A DNA stretch of 64,000 nucleotides. Source: Chlorokybus atmophyticus (taxonomy: Eukaryota > Streptophyta > Chlorokybophyceae > Chlorokybales > Chlorokybaceae). Below the pieces are notes generated by a model, which was not told where the DNA came from, searched no databases, and was given only the letters and a program-made list of their open reading frames with translations. Shown piece by piece: positions 1-11,455 of this stretch. The stretch lies in assembly GCA_009103225.1 (NCBI GenBank), contig RHPI01003009.1:203619-267618 (forward strand), in the 5' to 3' direction. Numbering within the stretch: the stretch's first letter is position 1; every line of letters begins with the position of its first letter. The position numbers were made by a program, and so were the translations under genes.

Positions 1-19
1 CCCCCCTCCCCAACCATAC

Positions 20-1324
20 CTGCAAAGGTCTTTGATGGAGATGAGTGCCAGCTTGTGCTCATTGGCAAAGGCTTGCAGCTGTGGCAGGCGCATCATGCTG
101 CCATCATCATTCACCAGCTCGCAAAGAATCCCCGCTGGAGTGCAGCCTGCCAACCTGGCCAAATCCACTGCCGCCTCTGTGTGCCCAGGCCTGGTCAACA
201 CACCACCTTCACGATATCTAGCACAATGAACAGGCGATTTAGTCAAGCAATGAACCACATACACAACATCCGTTGCGACCAGATTGTAAGCACTTGCCGC
301 AGTGGGAACATGTGGCCTGGCCTCCTAAATTCCTCAGCAGTGCTTGTTGAGTTTGCAAGCTGCAGCACTGTTGTGGCGCGGTCGGCGGCTGATATGCCGG
401 TGGAGTTGCTGATGTGATCGCAGGAGACTGTAAAAGCTGTATACATTGACTCGTTGTTTGCCTTATCATCCACCATTGGCGGGAGGTTCAGCTCGTCCAA
501 CCGCTCACCCTCCATTGCTATGCACACCAACCCCGACGTGTGCCTGATCATCCACGCCATGGACTGCGCAGTGACCTGCCACACACATACAGTGCAACTG
601 AGTACACAAAAGTCGCACTCATCATGCATCAAACCTGACAAGAAGTCTTCAATTTACCGATTCTCCCAATAAAGCTCATGCAACCAGTAATGGCAGAGTC
701 AACATGCCCCTGCACCCGCATACTCCCAAACCAGCACTCTGTTGTTGTTGTATAACGTACTGTGTGTATGATGAACAATTAGCTGGGAACAGCGCGCATG
801 GCATGTAAGCTGAGGTGCCTACCATGTTGGTGCACTGGCTGCTAAGCGCTCGTGCACAAGATCGACCAGCTAACAAGTACAACGAAATGAAATTGAACTT
901 TACTGCTTCTTCTAACCTTGTCCGCAGCCATGATGAGATCACCCTCGTTCTCCCTGTCCTCATCATCGACAACCACAACAAAGCGGCCGGCGGCGACTTC
1001 CTCCAGAGCAGCAGGGATAGAGTCAAGGACGCTTGAGGAGGCGGAAGCATCATCAGTTTCTACAGCACTGCTGGACGACACGGCCGGCTCTGCTGAAACC
1101 CTAGGAGGAGGGATGGAGGCGGCCCTGTGCGCGCGGCTTGCCTCCAGCACAGCGGAGGCGGCGGCAGCTCGAGAACGTGATGGCATGCAGCATGCTGCAG
1201 CTGGGGGCTCGGCGCCCTTCACACCTGCCCTCCTATAGCTGACCCCGGACGACAGGCCTGCCGTTAAGTCTGCTGCTGCCACGACACTCCCCACCACTGC
1301 CGGCCGCGCCGTGGCCAACGCCAT
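20..1324 (-). CDS. RIBA: 3,4-dihydroxy-2-butanone 4-phosphate synthase (RibBA-type), 3 exons, 3' end outside window
   Basis: The DHBP synthase domain makes the four-carbon precursor of riboflavin from ribulose 5-phosphate, in the plastid in plants and algae. Exons (minus strand): 1324-917, 575-298, 217-20, continuing past the left edge, where a GTP cyclohydrolase II domain would follow if the protein is bifunctional. Residues 1-100 are Ala/Ser/Arg rich and look like a transit peptide. The catalytic acidic motif [10 protein letters not shown] lies near residue 121, followed by IRHTSG, the GISAADRA motif, RRPGHMFPL and the [19 protein letters not shown] region. Exon 2 ends at a GC donor (GC at 297-296); only this choice gives the conserved FPLRYREGGV junction in frame. 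Exon 1 starts at the ATG at 1324. The gene is divergent from the phosphoglycolate phosphatase gene. The domain assignment is firm; bifunctionality is inferred. Confidence 0.93.
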
Positions 1325-2017
1325 GCCTGCCGCTCACTCGCCCGCTTCTTGCTTGCCCCTGCAGTACTACCACCCACAAGCTCCTCCGCAGCCTGTCCTC
1401 CTTCTCTCCACACACTTAATCCACCTCCACCACTGCCACCTCCTGCTCCTTGTCCTCACCACCGCCCGCCTCAACCGCCGCCGCCGCCGCCGCCGCCGCC
1501 GCTGAGTCCCGCATGCGCACCAATGTCCTGAAACCGGTTGCAAAACGCATGTCGATGAAGCTGAGAAGTTCAGGTCCTAATCCCCTGGCGCAGTGAGTCA
1601 CTGCCAGTGACACTGCGGCAGCGTGCTTGATGTCACCAGTTTGCTTTGGTCCCAAATAGCAAAGGACCGGCCAATCTGCTTGGTCCTGGCTTGAACGGGG
1701 TGTGTTCATCTGGGGTACATCATGAAACACACGGCTGGCGTTTGCTCTGATGGAGGCCACACAAGTGGCGGGCTTCGACGCCGTTTCGGCTCGCGCTAAC
1801 CCAGGAAACCTGAAATCGAGGACTTTCGCCGCTTGCAGTGGTAGAATCTGTCTGATATCGACTTTTGCAGGGGCTAAGTAACCTGTTTCTGGGTCGCGTA
1901 TTAGCCAAGCTGCGTACGGTGAGTGCCAGCGTGGCGGGTTGGCCTGGCCTGGTCTCGCCTGGCCGAGTCTGGTCTGGTGTGGTCTGAGCGTCGAGTGTGG
2001 TTAGGGCTGGTGGCGGA
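1325..2017. promoter_or_regulatory. Divergent intergenic region between RIBA and PGLP
   Basis: This 693-base spacer separates two start codons facing away from each other, so it must hold both 5' UTRs and promoters. It has a (CCG)n tract at about 1478-1502 and a run of GGCCTGG/GGTCTGG/GGTCTCG pentamer-like repeats at about 1940-1985, just before the PGLP start. I see no clear TATA box. The promoter role is inferred from gene layout only. Confidence 0.35.
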
Positions 2018-4565
2018 ATGGCGAGCGCAGTTGCGTCAGCAGCTGTAGCGGGGGCAGTAGCTGTCGGCAGCAGCGGAAGGAGCTTGGAGTCCAGGCGGCA
2101 GCAGGAGCAGCAGCCACAGGCGGTCAAGGCTTCAGGCTCGCTCCTGCGCGTCACCGGCCTGCGGTCTGCTTCAAGGGCTGAATCACGCTCGTCTGTGCTG
2201 TCCATTCGCTGCCAGTCGCAGAGAACACCAGCTACAATGAGCGCCGCCACTGCCACTACCACCCCCAGAGGCATGTGTGTTCAGGGCACTCGGCTACAGC
2301 TTACCGTGTGTGCAGCAAAGAGAAGGCTTGGGACAAACATACACGCGCATTTGCCCTGCAATTGGCTTTCTTCACGCAAAAAGCACATTTAGTCCAAAGT
2401 GAAGCGTGCCGTGAACTCTGTGTGATCAAATGCAAGCGGTCTGCATTGCAACATGTCTATGTGCGTGCCTCTGAATATGTGCGCGGGGGAAGAGGGGAGA
2501 AGAGGGGGGGGGGGGGGGGGTTTCTTGCAGCCGTCGCTGACAATGGTCATTTGTTGTGTGCAGCTCCGAGGATTAGCGAAGCTGAGAAGTCTACCCTGAT
2601 CGACTCTGTCAAGACATTCATCTTCGACTGCGATGGTAGAAGCAGCATTGCTTGCTGACGTAGTTGCTTGATGTGCTGCAACGCATTGGTAAGCATGCAA
2701 TGCAGCAGCTAGTAGTTGACCGGCGGCAACTGACATTGGCAGGTGTTATCTGGAAGGGAGACGTCCTGATTGAGGGAGTTCCAGAAACTCTTGACATGTT
2801 GCGACGGATGGTGAGTTGGCCTGAGATTGGAATTGATCCAAACAATCAACCTGTACACCAGCTCAACTTGCCATGTACTTGCTGAACAGGGCAAGAAGCT
2901 CATTTTTGTAACAAACAACTCCACAAAGTCGCGCAAGCAGTACTTGTCCAAGTTCACAAGCCTGGGGCTCACAGTTCAGGAGGAGGAAATCTTTTCCTCA
3001 TCTTTTGCAGCAGCTGCCTACTTGCAGTCGATCAACTTCAACAAGAAGGTCTATGTTGTTGGCGAAGGCGGCATTCAGAAAGAGCTGGACTTGGCAGGCA
3101 TCAAGCACTCTGGTGGCCCGGTACGTTACACAAAGCCTGGTGTAAGGTCACAGCATGTCTGCCTGGCACCAAACATGCCTTGCCTGGTGGTTGGGGGGGG
3201 AGGGGTGGCGGGGGGAGGGGGGCGCACACCGGACAAGTTGCATTGCACAAATGTACATACATTGCATCAATATGCGAGCGCCTCATGCATTAACGTATTG
3301 TATAGGAGGATGGCTCGAAGCAGATTGAACTTGCTCCCGGGTCATACATGGAGCATGACCATGAGGTAGGCCGGTGCTGTCGTTTGCACGCAGATTGCTT
3401 TTTATGTGCGTGATCAGTCGTCGTCATTATCGATAGCTGCAACATTATAGTTCCATGTGAAGTTCAGTAGTAGTGCAGCCTGTGCGATCACTGAGGGTTG
3501 GTGTTGGCAATGCAGGTTGGTGCAGTCGTTGTAGGATTTGACAGGTACATCAACTACTACAAGCTGCAGTACGCTACGCTGTGCCTAAGAGAGAATCCTG
3601 GCTGCAAGTTCATCGCCACCAACATGGATGCCGTCACCCACCTGACTGACGCTCAGGAATGGGCAGGTACTTATAAACATTTGGATGCGGGCATGTGCCT
3701 TGCAAAGGCTAAAATCCCACCAACTAACCTGATTTCCTGATCAGGTGGAGGCTCCATGGTTGGTGCAATTGCTGGCTCCAGTGGCAAAAAGCCACATGTT
3801 GTCGGCAAGCCGTCTATATTCATGCTGGACTGGATGGCTGACAAGTACGTCGCATTGCATACAAATGTTCCTTGCGTGCTATTGCTTGTTGCAAGTGGTT
3901 GTACACATGCACACGTCCGTATTCACACACTGACGTTTGGGGTCCCTTCTGCATGGAAGGATGGCATATGCAGACGATTCGTCTTTGTGCCCGACTGCCT
4001 GTTGCAAGTGCATGGCAGGATGGCACATGTCATGATTCACCTCAAGAGCATTGGGCTTGACAAGCATTTTCGCTTACCAAGTCAGTGCGCACGCAGGTTT
4101 GGAATTAAGAAAAGCGAGATCTGTATGGTAGGAGATAGGCTGGACACAGACATCCTCTTTGGCCAGAATGGTGGCTGCCGCACGCTCCTTGTTCTCAGTG
4201 GTACGTTATGCTATGTGCGGAGTGCTGGTGGTTGAGCTGCATACCGGTCGAGCTGCAGCCATTGCCAGAAGTTGACATGCATCAGGATGTAGGCTTGACG
4301 TGCGTGTGCGTGTGCGCGTGTGTGTGTGGACTTGGCGTGCGTGCGCGCTTTCAGGCTTGCGCACACATGCACACGGATGCACGTGTATGCGTGTGTGAAT
4401 GGTTGTGCATAGGCCAGGTGTTGTCTATCAACCTTTTGTTATGCACCTTGTGCTACAGGTGTTACCACTGAGAAGGTGCTGTTGAGTCCTGAAAACAACA
4501 TCCAACCTGACTTCTACACGGACAAGCTCGGCGACTTGGTGACAGCAGCCAAAGCACTTGTATAG
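2018..4565 (+). CDS. PGLP1: 2-phosphoglycolate phosphatase (HAD superfamily), 9 exons
   Basis: Removes phosphate from 2-phosphoglycolate, the first step of photorespiration, in the chloroplast. Exons: 2018 to 2270 or 2276, 2564-2635, 2743-2810, 2890-3120, 3306-3365, 3516-3666, 3745-3844, 4097-4200, 4459-4565. All later junctions close in phase. HAD motifs are visible: FDCDGVIWKGD (nucleophile loop), FVTNNSTKS, and MVGDRLDTDILFG (metal-binding loop). The middle part, PNMDAVTHL in plants, reads TNMDAVTHLTDAQEWAG here. The N-terminal ~80 residues are Ala/Ser/Arg/Gln rich, as expected for a transit peptide. The end of exon 1 is ambiguous: a GC donor after 2270 and a GT donor after 2276 both keep frame. 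A plain cytosolic phosphoglycolate/4-nitrophenyl phosphatase is the alternative, but the transit-like N-terminus argues against it. Confidence 0.95.
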
Positions 4566-7356
4566 CCGGCTGTAATTTGTTAGTTGTTTATTATTGATAC
4601 ATTCGGCCTATGTAACAGTGCTGTTTACCAATACCGCTGGCAGTGCACATGATGAAATTGCAGGTGGGTTAGGTTGCAGTGGTTGATGAGCTGCAAGGGT
4701 GCAGTACGGGCTTTTGAAGCATATGTGACAAACACCGGAGCACATGACCCGCCTTGCATCTTTTGTACACTATATCGATAACATCATGGCTTGTCATAGC
4801 TTTTGCTTCATGCGATGTCAATGGAAGTAACATGTTTCTTGACGAGGACGTTGTTGATCATGGATGGACATGCGGGGCCCATTCATGATGCTTACGGCCT
4901 TGGCACACTTGGCAAAAGGTTGCACTCCCCGTCATGGTTAGCATGGTTTTGCAATAGATTTCACATCTTGGGTATGATGCTATTGTAGTAGAGCTAGAAC
5001 ACTCCATACATCATGCTCGGCGATACCCTCATATTGCATGTACATGTTGCATAACCCCACCACCCAACCTGGCTGGCTGCACCTAACCAGCGCATGCAAC
5101 ACTTGCTGCTGAGCAACACGCGCGCCGACCGGGCAGGGCAGAGGGGCCCTCAGCAAGGGTTACAACATGCCTTCCCACATCCATTCCAGATTGGTACGAC
5201 CCAACGTTGCGTCTGCACCTCTGGCGGCGCTCGCACTGACCAGTTCGTTGGGGGTTGACGTGTGGGGCGGGCGGCAGACCATAGAGCACTGCACATCACC
5301 GCATTTGTCTTGCCGCTATTCAAGGACACACCATCGCCTCCTGCCTATGACTCATAGGTTGGTACTGCCGTTGGTTGCTGCTGCTGCCGCCTCCTACTGC
5401 ACGACACGCATAGCACATAGGGCACTTGGTGTAGATTAGATAGAAGGCCCTGGGTGTAATAGTTGTGTGTTTACTTGTTCATGCTAGCTTGATCCTGCAT
5501 GTTGCGCGTTTGCACAATGAGCATGTGTGTGTGTATAATGCTATGATGTATACGCTATGCCACGCTGAGTGGGAAGGGCGGGAATGGGGCTGTGGATGAA
5601 GGAGAACTGGAGAGTGGGAGGGGGAGTCCGTCTGCTACTGCTGCTACTTGTTGATGCTGCGAAATATTAGAAGAATAACTAACTGCACACGTGTGCAGAT
5701 AGTGATAAAAAAAACATGCATGCATGTATGTCCAACGGGGGGTTTAAGGGTAGTTGGAGTAGCTAAGTTGTATGGCTAAACCCCGGTGGTGAATAAACGC
5801 TGCAAGATGGTGAGCATTGTGCGCAATGCATGTGTCGTGCATGTTACATGCATCACTTGCATTTTCTATAAACATAACATGAAGGAAAACCATAAAACTA
5901 TTATCTTGTTAAGTCGCGCATAGTTGATATGCACTTTTGTTGAGTATGCAATGCAAGACCCATTTCTTGTCACGCGGTATGTCAATGCATGCGCTTTGCA
6001 TCGCGATCAATGTAATATTATACACATGCTCATAACGCATTATGCGTATATCCTGTCCAGTAGGATTAATGCAAGTGATATACACGCACGGGCGCATATA
6101 TAGCAATTAAGCAAACGGTGAGCACAACAGTATGCCAATATATTACAACAGGGGCTTGCACTTAGCTACGTGTCTTAGCTTATGAGTGCAATATGGCGGA
6201 GACATAGGCAAGCAGACCTGTGCAACAGGTGCTCAGCAGAGGGGTAATAACGGGGCAAGCGTCAGGAAGCTGCCAACCAGCGAGACTTTGACATTCTTCT
6301 CAAAAGACTTTGGCACGGCTTGTCGGCTCCTATTAGGCCTACCTCATCCACTGCTGAGTGGAGTGGAGCGCTACGCGTCACGCAATGTTGGACACACACA
6401 GCTAGCGCGTACAAGCTACTGCAATGCAGCTTTGGCTAGCAGCGTGACGTCGTGCATGATGATGCCGTTACAATGCGGTGTTCTTTGTCTTGCATGATTA
6501 CACAATAAGCAGATAGCAGCAAAGCTTTTTGCCCATGTTGCCCGGTGAGACGAGCGGACGCATGATGGATTTAATGGCCACTTCTCCAAATTTGGATCAG
6601 CGCCTCTTGTTTAACACTACCATCACAGCCGCCATTACCACCCTGCCGGCTGATGTTCGTGCTGTTGAGGATGAAAACGCCGCAAGTATGCTGACCACTT
6701 TGCTGGCAACGTGTTCATTCCTTCGATAGTGGAGGTGCACGGATCCTTTAGCAAGGCATTGCGGATTGCTATAGCTATGTGTGACAACGGCCTTACGAAT
6801 GAGGCAGTTCGACTTGCAGTACTTGTACAGGTTTGTCGCCCGCCACTGTCAGCAGGTGGCGGTCCAACTTTAGTGCGCACAGGCGAAAGCGCTTTTGGCT
6901 AAGGCGCATTTGGCAGTTTCAACAGTTCCAGGGCGTGCGCCATTTGCCCCGCGCATAGTATACCACGTTGACAAAGGTAGTAGCGACGTTGGAGTAGTTG
7001 TGCAACTGCACACACCAGTAGCTATCGAGTGTTGATAGGGTTCATAATAACGTAGTTGTCGTTGACCTACATGCGACCTTTTTAAATAGTTATGTTGAGT
7101 TTTTTGCACTATTTCTATTTGATAATATATTGGTCGTTGTGTGGCAGAAAGCTTAGGCAGAGCGCATCTGGTGCGTGCTATATTGTGCAAATTGTCGCCA
7201 GCTACGGCGGCTGTAATCTTGAGGTCAAAATCGAGTTTTACGGGGCAAACGCGTGAAACGATCCCAGCCGGCTATGTATATACATGAAGCATAACATGGC
7301 AACTTACAACAGCCTAAAACTCTTTAACATACACGAAATATATGGATCAACAAGTA
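4566..7356. other. Intergenic region with one retroelement-like fragment
   Basis: I see no supported gene over 4566-6500. The sequence is AT-richer, with many TGCATG-type words and short stops in all frames; open frames at 5167-5439 and 6186-6497 have no recognisable motif. A decayed coding stretch lies at about 6538-6900 (separate entry). The pogo element begins at 7357. Confidence 0.5.
6538..6900 (+). pseudogene. Decayed coding fragment, possibly retroelement-derived
   Basis: Two overlapping frames give one apparent protein with a frameshift near 6685. The first frame reads from MLPGETSGRMMDLM to ADVRAVEDENAA; the second continues with KYADHFAGNVFIPSIVEVHG and FSKALRIAIAMCDNGLTNEA. The phrase 'F.P..VE..G' followed by a short helix resembles C-terminal segments seen after reverse transcriptase domains in many retroelement ORFs, but no catalytic motif remains. 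The family cannot be named with confidence. Confidence 0.3.
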
Positions 7357-7384
7357 CTGTATTTACCCCAACACAGTCCCCCCC
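7357..7384 (+). repeat. Left terminal inverted repeat of the pogo-like element
   Basis: Begins CTGTATTTACCCCAACACAG and ends in a run of seven C. It matches the reverse complement of 10788-10815 at 27 of 28 positions; the mismatch is the second base. Flanked outside by TA (7355-7356). Confidence 0.95.
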
Positions 7385-7620
7385 TTTTTATACAGTCCCC
7401 CCCTCGATTTTGCTGAGGGGGACTGTGTACGGGGGGGGACTGTGTTACAGTAGGGGGGACTGTGTTGTGTAGCTGGGCGCAGCACAGTCCCCGCCCAAGA
7501 TATGTCATCCAACCTTCAAGTTACGCCCATGGTCGTAATTGGGGTTTTCTGGCGCCGAAACAGCGGCGTTAGGGTTATTGAGCTGGTTGGCGAGGTTGTT
7601 AAGGTGGGGCGGCGGTGAAC

Positions 7621-10509
7621 ATGGTGGGGGCGAGAGCTGCAAGGCATGCAGCGCGCAACCGCCTGGAAAGAGAAGCTGCTGCTGCCGAGGAGGCTGCCAA
7701 GATAGCTGCAGAGGCGGCAGCCAAGGCACGTGAGGCGGCCGCCAGGCTTGCGACAGAGGCGGCAGCAGAGCAGCTGGACGCCGGTGGTGAGCGGCCCACC
7801 GGCGTCCAGAAGCGCGTCAATGCTGCCCGCACCAACAACGGGCGCAATAGGAGGTACAAGCGGCGAGCATTCACATGCCACCAAAAGGTATGTTTATGCA
7901 ATGTGCTTTGTGTATTGGTAATAATGCATGCTGTTACTGCTCAGCACAATAAGGGTGTGCATTTGCACGTGTACTTAGCTGTGCTGCGTGCTGTGACAAT
8001 GCATGCACGCTCACACACTTGCATGCACGTGACGCATGTGTATGCGTGCATGCACTGTTGCTGCGTGCTATGTGTCTGGCTGGCGTGACTAACAAAGTGT
8101 TACATGGCAGCGCAAGTTCATTGACATTGCCAAGCATCTTGGCATTAAAAGAACCGAGCGCGAGCACGGCATCCACGCCAAGAGCTTGCGGAACTGGCTT
8201 AAGCAAGAGCTAGAGATCAAGTCTGCATGTGCAAGTGATTGTAGGCTAAAGGGTGGCGGGAGGACACTCTCAATTCCAGAGCTTGACACTCTTGTGTGCA
8301 ACTACATTGTTGATAAGAGGTCGCGTGGGTTGGGAGTGACACAAGGCATGATCAGGGTATGTTTATGCATGTGGTACACTTGTGTTTGCATCAAGGGCTG
8401 CACGCACTTGCACGCACACACGCACGCGCACAGCTGCACCACTCTAGCATGCACACGCACACGGAGCTGAACCATGCACGCACGCACACGCACACGCACT
8501 CCCGCACGCACACGCACGCGCACACGCACACACATGCACGCAGCTGCACACACACTCACGTACATGGCTGCACCACTCACGCACGCATACACACACGCAC
8601 GCAGCTGCACACACACACTCACGTACATGGCTGCACAACTCACGCACGCATACACACACGCACGCAGCTGCACACACACACACTCACGCACGCAGCTGCG
8701 CCAGCTGCACACCCACGCACCACTCGCACACGCACACGCAGACGCACGCAGCTGCACACACACACGCACTCACACGCACGCAGCTGCACCACTCGTGCCC
8801 GCACTCATGCACCCACACGCACACGCACATGCACACGCAGACGCACGCAGCTGCACACACACGCATTCACACGCACGCATCTGCACCACTCGCGCCCGCA
8901 CTCATGCACGCACACGCACACGCACGCACGCAGCTGCACACACATGCACACACATGCAACAATGCACTGCACACGCACGCGCACACGCACACGTATCTCA
9001 AGGGCACAACCACACACACGCACGCTGGTACACTCAGCAAACGCACACACCAGCACTTCAATAGCTCAATCAACATGCATGTGTGCAGCTGGAGGCCAAG
9101 CGGCTAGTTGCTGAACACAACGCCAACCTCAATGATGATGGCGATAAGTGGCAGTTGAAGGCCTCCCTCAATTGGGTGGTGCGCTTCATGGCGCGCCATG
9201 ATCTTACTGTACGGGCACGCACTAAAGTAGGTCAAAAGCTCCCTCGTGATCTCGCACAAAAAGTTGAGGGCCACCGCATGTTCATTACCCTCATGAAGGA
9301 GCGGCACAAGTATGCCTCCAGTCAGGTCGTCAACATGGATGAAGTTCCAATCACGGTGGACATGCCCGCGACTCGCACGGTCAACCAGCAAGGCAGCCGC
9401 ACTGTCACCATGAAAACAACAGGTGAGGCATGCATGCGCATGCAATCATGCAATCATTGCATGCTGATTCTGGCACAACACAACACATGTATGGCCTGGC
9501 CTCACACTCATTGAGCAGGCAACGAGAAGAAAAACATTACCGTGGTGTTGGCCTGTGCAATGGACGGCACCAAGCTACCGCCAGTCGTCATTCTAAAGCG
9601 CAAGACTCTGCCTTCTGATTTGATCATACCAGATGGTGTGGTGGTGTGGGCGAATGAAGCGGGCTGGATGGATGAGGCACACACGTGTGAGTGGGTCGAG
9701 GCGGTGATGCGCAAGCGGCCGAAGCGGGTTTTTGGCACGAGAGCGCTGCTTGTCTGGGATTCCTTTTCAGCACACATGTGTGAGTCCGTGAAAGCAGCAA
9801 CGCAGGCTGGCGGTATCGATCAAGCTGTCATTCCGGGTGGGTGTACGCCTATTCTTCAACCTTTGGATGTAGGGGTGAACAAGCCTTTCAAGGACATGCT
9901 TCGTGCAAAGGTGAGTTGCTAAAATGTGCATGTGCTGATGTTGTGAGGAGTGCACAACTCACACGCTAGGTTGCATGTAAGTTTGTGTGCGTACCACCTG
10001 GGTGAGCTGCTCTTGGGTAAGGTTGCAATAACGGTTGTCATCTTAGGTTGTCAGTCATGATTAACATTGTGCTTTGTTGGTGTATGCAGTGGGCGTTGTG
10101 GATGGCAGACCCAGCCAACCATTCCTACACTGCAGGCGGCAACTTGCGGCACGCGGACTGGTCAACCGTAGTGTCGTGGGTGCATCAGGCTTGGGAGGAG
10201 TTGTCAGTGCAGACCATCATCAATGCGTTCAAGAAGGCGGGCGTGTGTGAAGCTGATTGGACCCCGGAGCAGGTCGTTGATGACAATGCGGACAATGTCG
10301 TCGATGTAGATGAGTTGCCGCTGGAGGTACAGGAAGAGCGTGTGATCTCAGAGTTGGAGAAGTTGCGTGTGCGCGATGAGGCCAATGCTTCAAGGGCTAA
10401 CCATATCGAGCTGTCCAGTGATGAGAGCGAGCTTGATAGCATGTGTACTAGCAGTGATGATGATGCACAGGAGGAGGATGGTGATGACTCTGATGATGAT
10501 CTTGTGTAG
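7621..10509 (+). CDS. Pogo-like transposase (DDE_1 family), 5 exons, 552 aa
   Basis: Catalyses cut-and-paste transposition of its own element. Exons: 7621-7887, 8111-8356, 9089-9422, 9519-9910, 10090-10509; every junction keeps frame (1659 nt including stop). Residues 1-90 are an Ala/Glu/Arg-rich helix. Residues 90-240 hold two helix-turn-helix-like segments (AKHLGIKRTEREHGIHAKSL and ASLNWVVRFMARHDL), as in CENP-B/pogo DNA-binding regions. The catalytic core has NMDE (D255), LLVWDSFSAHM (D363) and PILQPLDVGVNKPF (D399), a DD35D spacing, plus the conserved MDGTKLPPVVI and ANEAGWMDE stretches. The C-terminus is very acidic. The ATG at 7621 is the first in this frame within the element. Confidence 0.93.
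8395..9070 (+). repeat. CA/CG-rich minisatellite inside transposase intron 2
   Basis: About 675 bases built from CACGCACA-type dinucleotide runs broken at irregular spacing by CACGCACGCAGCTGCAC units, with a palindromic GCAGCTGC core repeated at least ten times. Long open frames here encode only His-Thr or Cys-Val repeats and are not genes. The tract accounts for almost all of the unusually long intron (8357-9088). Confidence 0.9.
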
Positions 10510-10554
10510 TGAGAGATTACTTGTGTTGGATGTTGTTGCTAGCATGTGTGATTC

Positions 10555-10601
10555 CCTCGCACGCACGCGCGCGTACGCACACACGCACGCACACACGCGC
10601 G

Positions 10602-10660
<59 letters not shown>

Positions 10661-10664
10661 ACAG
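10555..10664 (+). repeat. (CA)n/(CG)n microsatellite in the pogo element 3' region
   Basis: Alternating purine-pyrimidine tract (CACGCACGCGCGCGTACGCACACACG..., a pure CA run at about 10614-10642, then a CG run). It lies between the transposase stop and the right TIR, and could adopt Z-form DNA. Confidence 0.9.
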
Positions 10665-10787
10665 CAGGTAGGCGCGCGTTATATGTCAATACAGTCTCCC
10701 TCAAGGGGGATACTAAAATGGGGGGGGGACTCTAAGGTCAAAACACAGTCCCCCCCCCCCCCAACTTTGCCGGGGGGGACTGTGTTC

Positions 10788-10815
10788 GGGGGGGGACTGT
10801 GTTGGGGTAAATACG
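10788..10815 (-). repeat. Right terminal inverted repeat of the pogo-like element
   Basis: Seven G followed by ACTGTGTTGGGGTAAATACG and a final G. It is the inverted partner of 7357-7384 and is followed by TA at 10816-10817. A further GGGGGGACTGTGTT copy lies just inside it. Confidence 0.95.
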
Positions 10816-10817
10816 GT

Positions 10818-11398
10818 AGCCTTGGTCAATTCTTCGTGCATAAGCTATGCAACACCACCGAAGTTCAACTCTCGCCCCTAATCAACATGTGTGGCATTGA
10901 GACAGACACCACCGTTCATGCATTGCCCTGATGGCCCAATCCTGGCGGGCCCCCCGTCACCAAATCAACAGCAGGGCAGCGTCCTTTTGGAATTTTCCAA
11001 AGTGGGAGTTGCCCCCATCTCCAAGACTGGAGCGGAAATGCATTCATCGTCGGCGTTAATGAACGCGTTCAAAACTGTCAACGACATGATGGTGACCGCG
11101 CAGGTTGTTGGCTGGCCTGGCGGTGGCGCAGGAGCGGCGGCGGTGGCAGCGGCGGCGGCGGCGGCGGCGAACAACGTGGATGCACTAGCTGGGCCTACTG
11201 CCTTCCTCGCCTTCAGTAGCAATGAGACAAGGTGCAGGGTGCTGCCGCACCCTCGTCCTGTGGAGTAGTGGGCAGCAGAGTTAGGGTTTTATAGCAGAAG
11301 CGCAGCATGCTACCGGCTTAAGGGGTGGGCGAGCGAGCAGGCCCTCCGCTGATCAGGTGTTGGCCTGGTCTTGGTTTCAACGTGGACTCCTGTGGAGC
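10818..11398. other. Region between pogo element and glycosyltransferase; unassigned ORF
   Basis: An open frame on the plus strand (best ATG 11041, stop 11268) encodes MHSSSALMNAFKTVNDMMVT followed by a Gly/Ala tract from a GGC repeat. It has no recognisable domain. It may be the 5' UTR of the glycosyltransferase or a small unrelated gene. The pogo insertion lies just upstream, so any promoter here may be separated from its former 5' part. Confidence 0.3.
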
Positions 11399-11455
11399 AT
11401 GGTGGGAGGCCGCACATTCAACACACCGAGGCGCTGGCTGGCCGTCGTGAAGGGC

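Larger units (their letters stand above)
7357..10815 (+). mobile_element. Complete pogo-like (Tc1/mariner superfamily) DNA transposon
   Basis: A 3459-base element bounded by 28-base terminal inverted repeats that differ at one base, with a TA on each side (7355-7356 and 10816-10817), as expected for target duplication in this superfamily. It carries one five-exon transposase gene whose reading frame is unbroken. Both ends also hold extra copies of a GGGGGGACTGTGTT motif in both orientations, forming subterminal hairpins, for example at 7385-7490 and 10740-10790. Two GC/CA microsatellite tracts lie inside, one in transposase intron 2 and one in the 3' UTR. The near-perfect ends and intact ORF suggest recent, possibly continuing, activity. 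Confidence 0.93.

Noticed and set aside
8359-9114. Long open frames of His-Thr and Cys-Val repeats on both strands
   Set aside because: They come from the CA/CG minisatellite in the transposase intron; composition is pure repeat and both strands are open.
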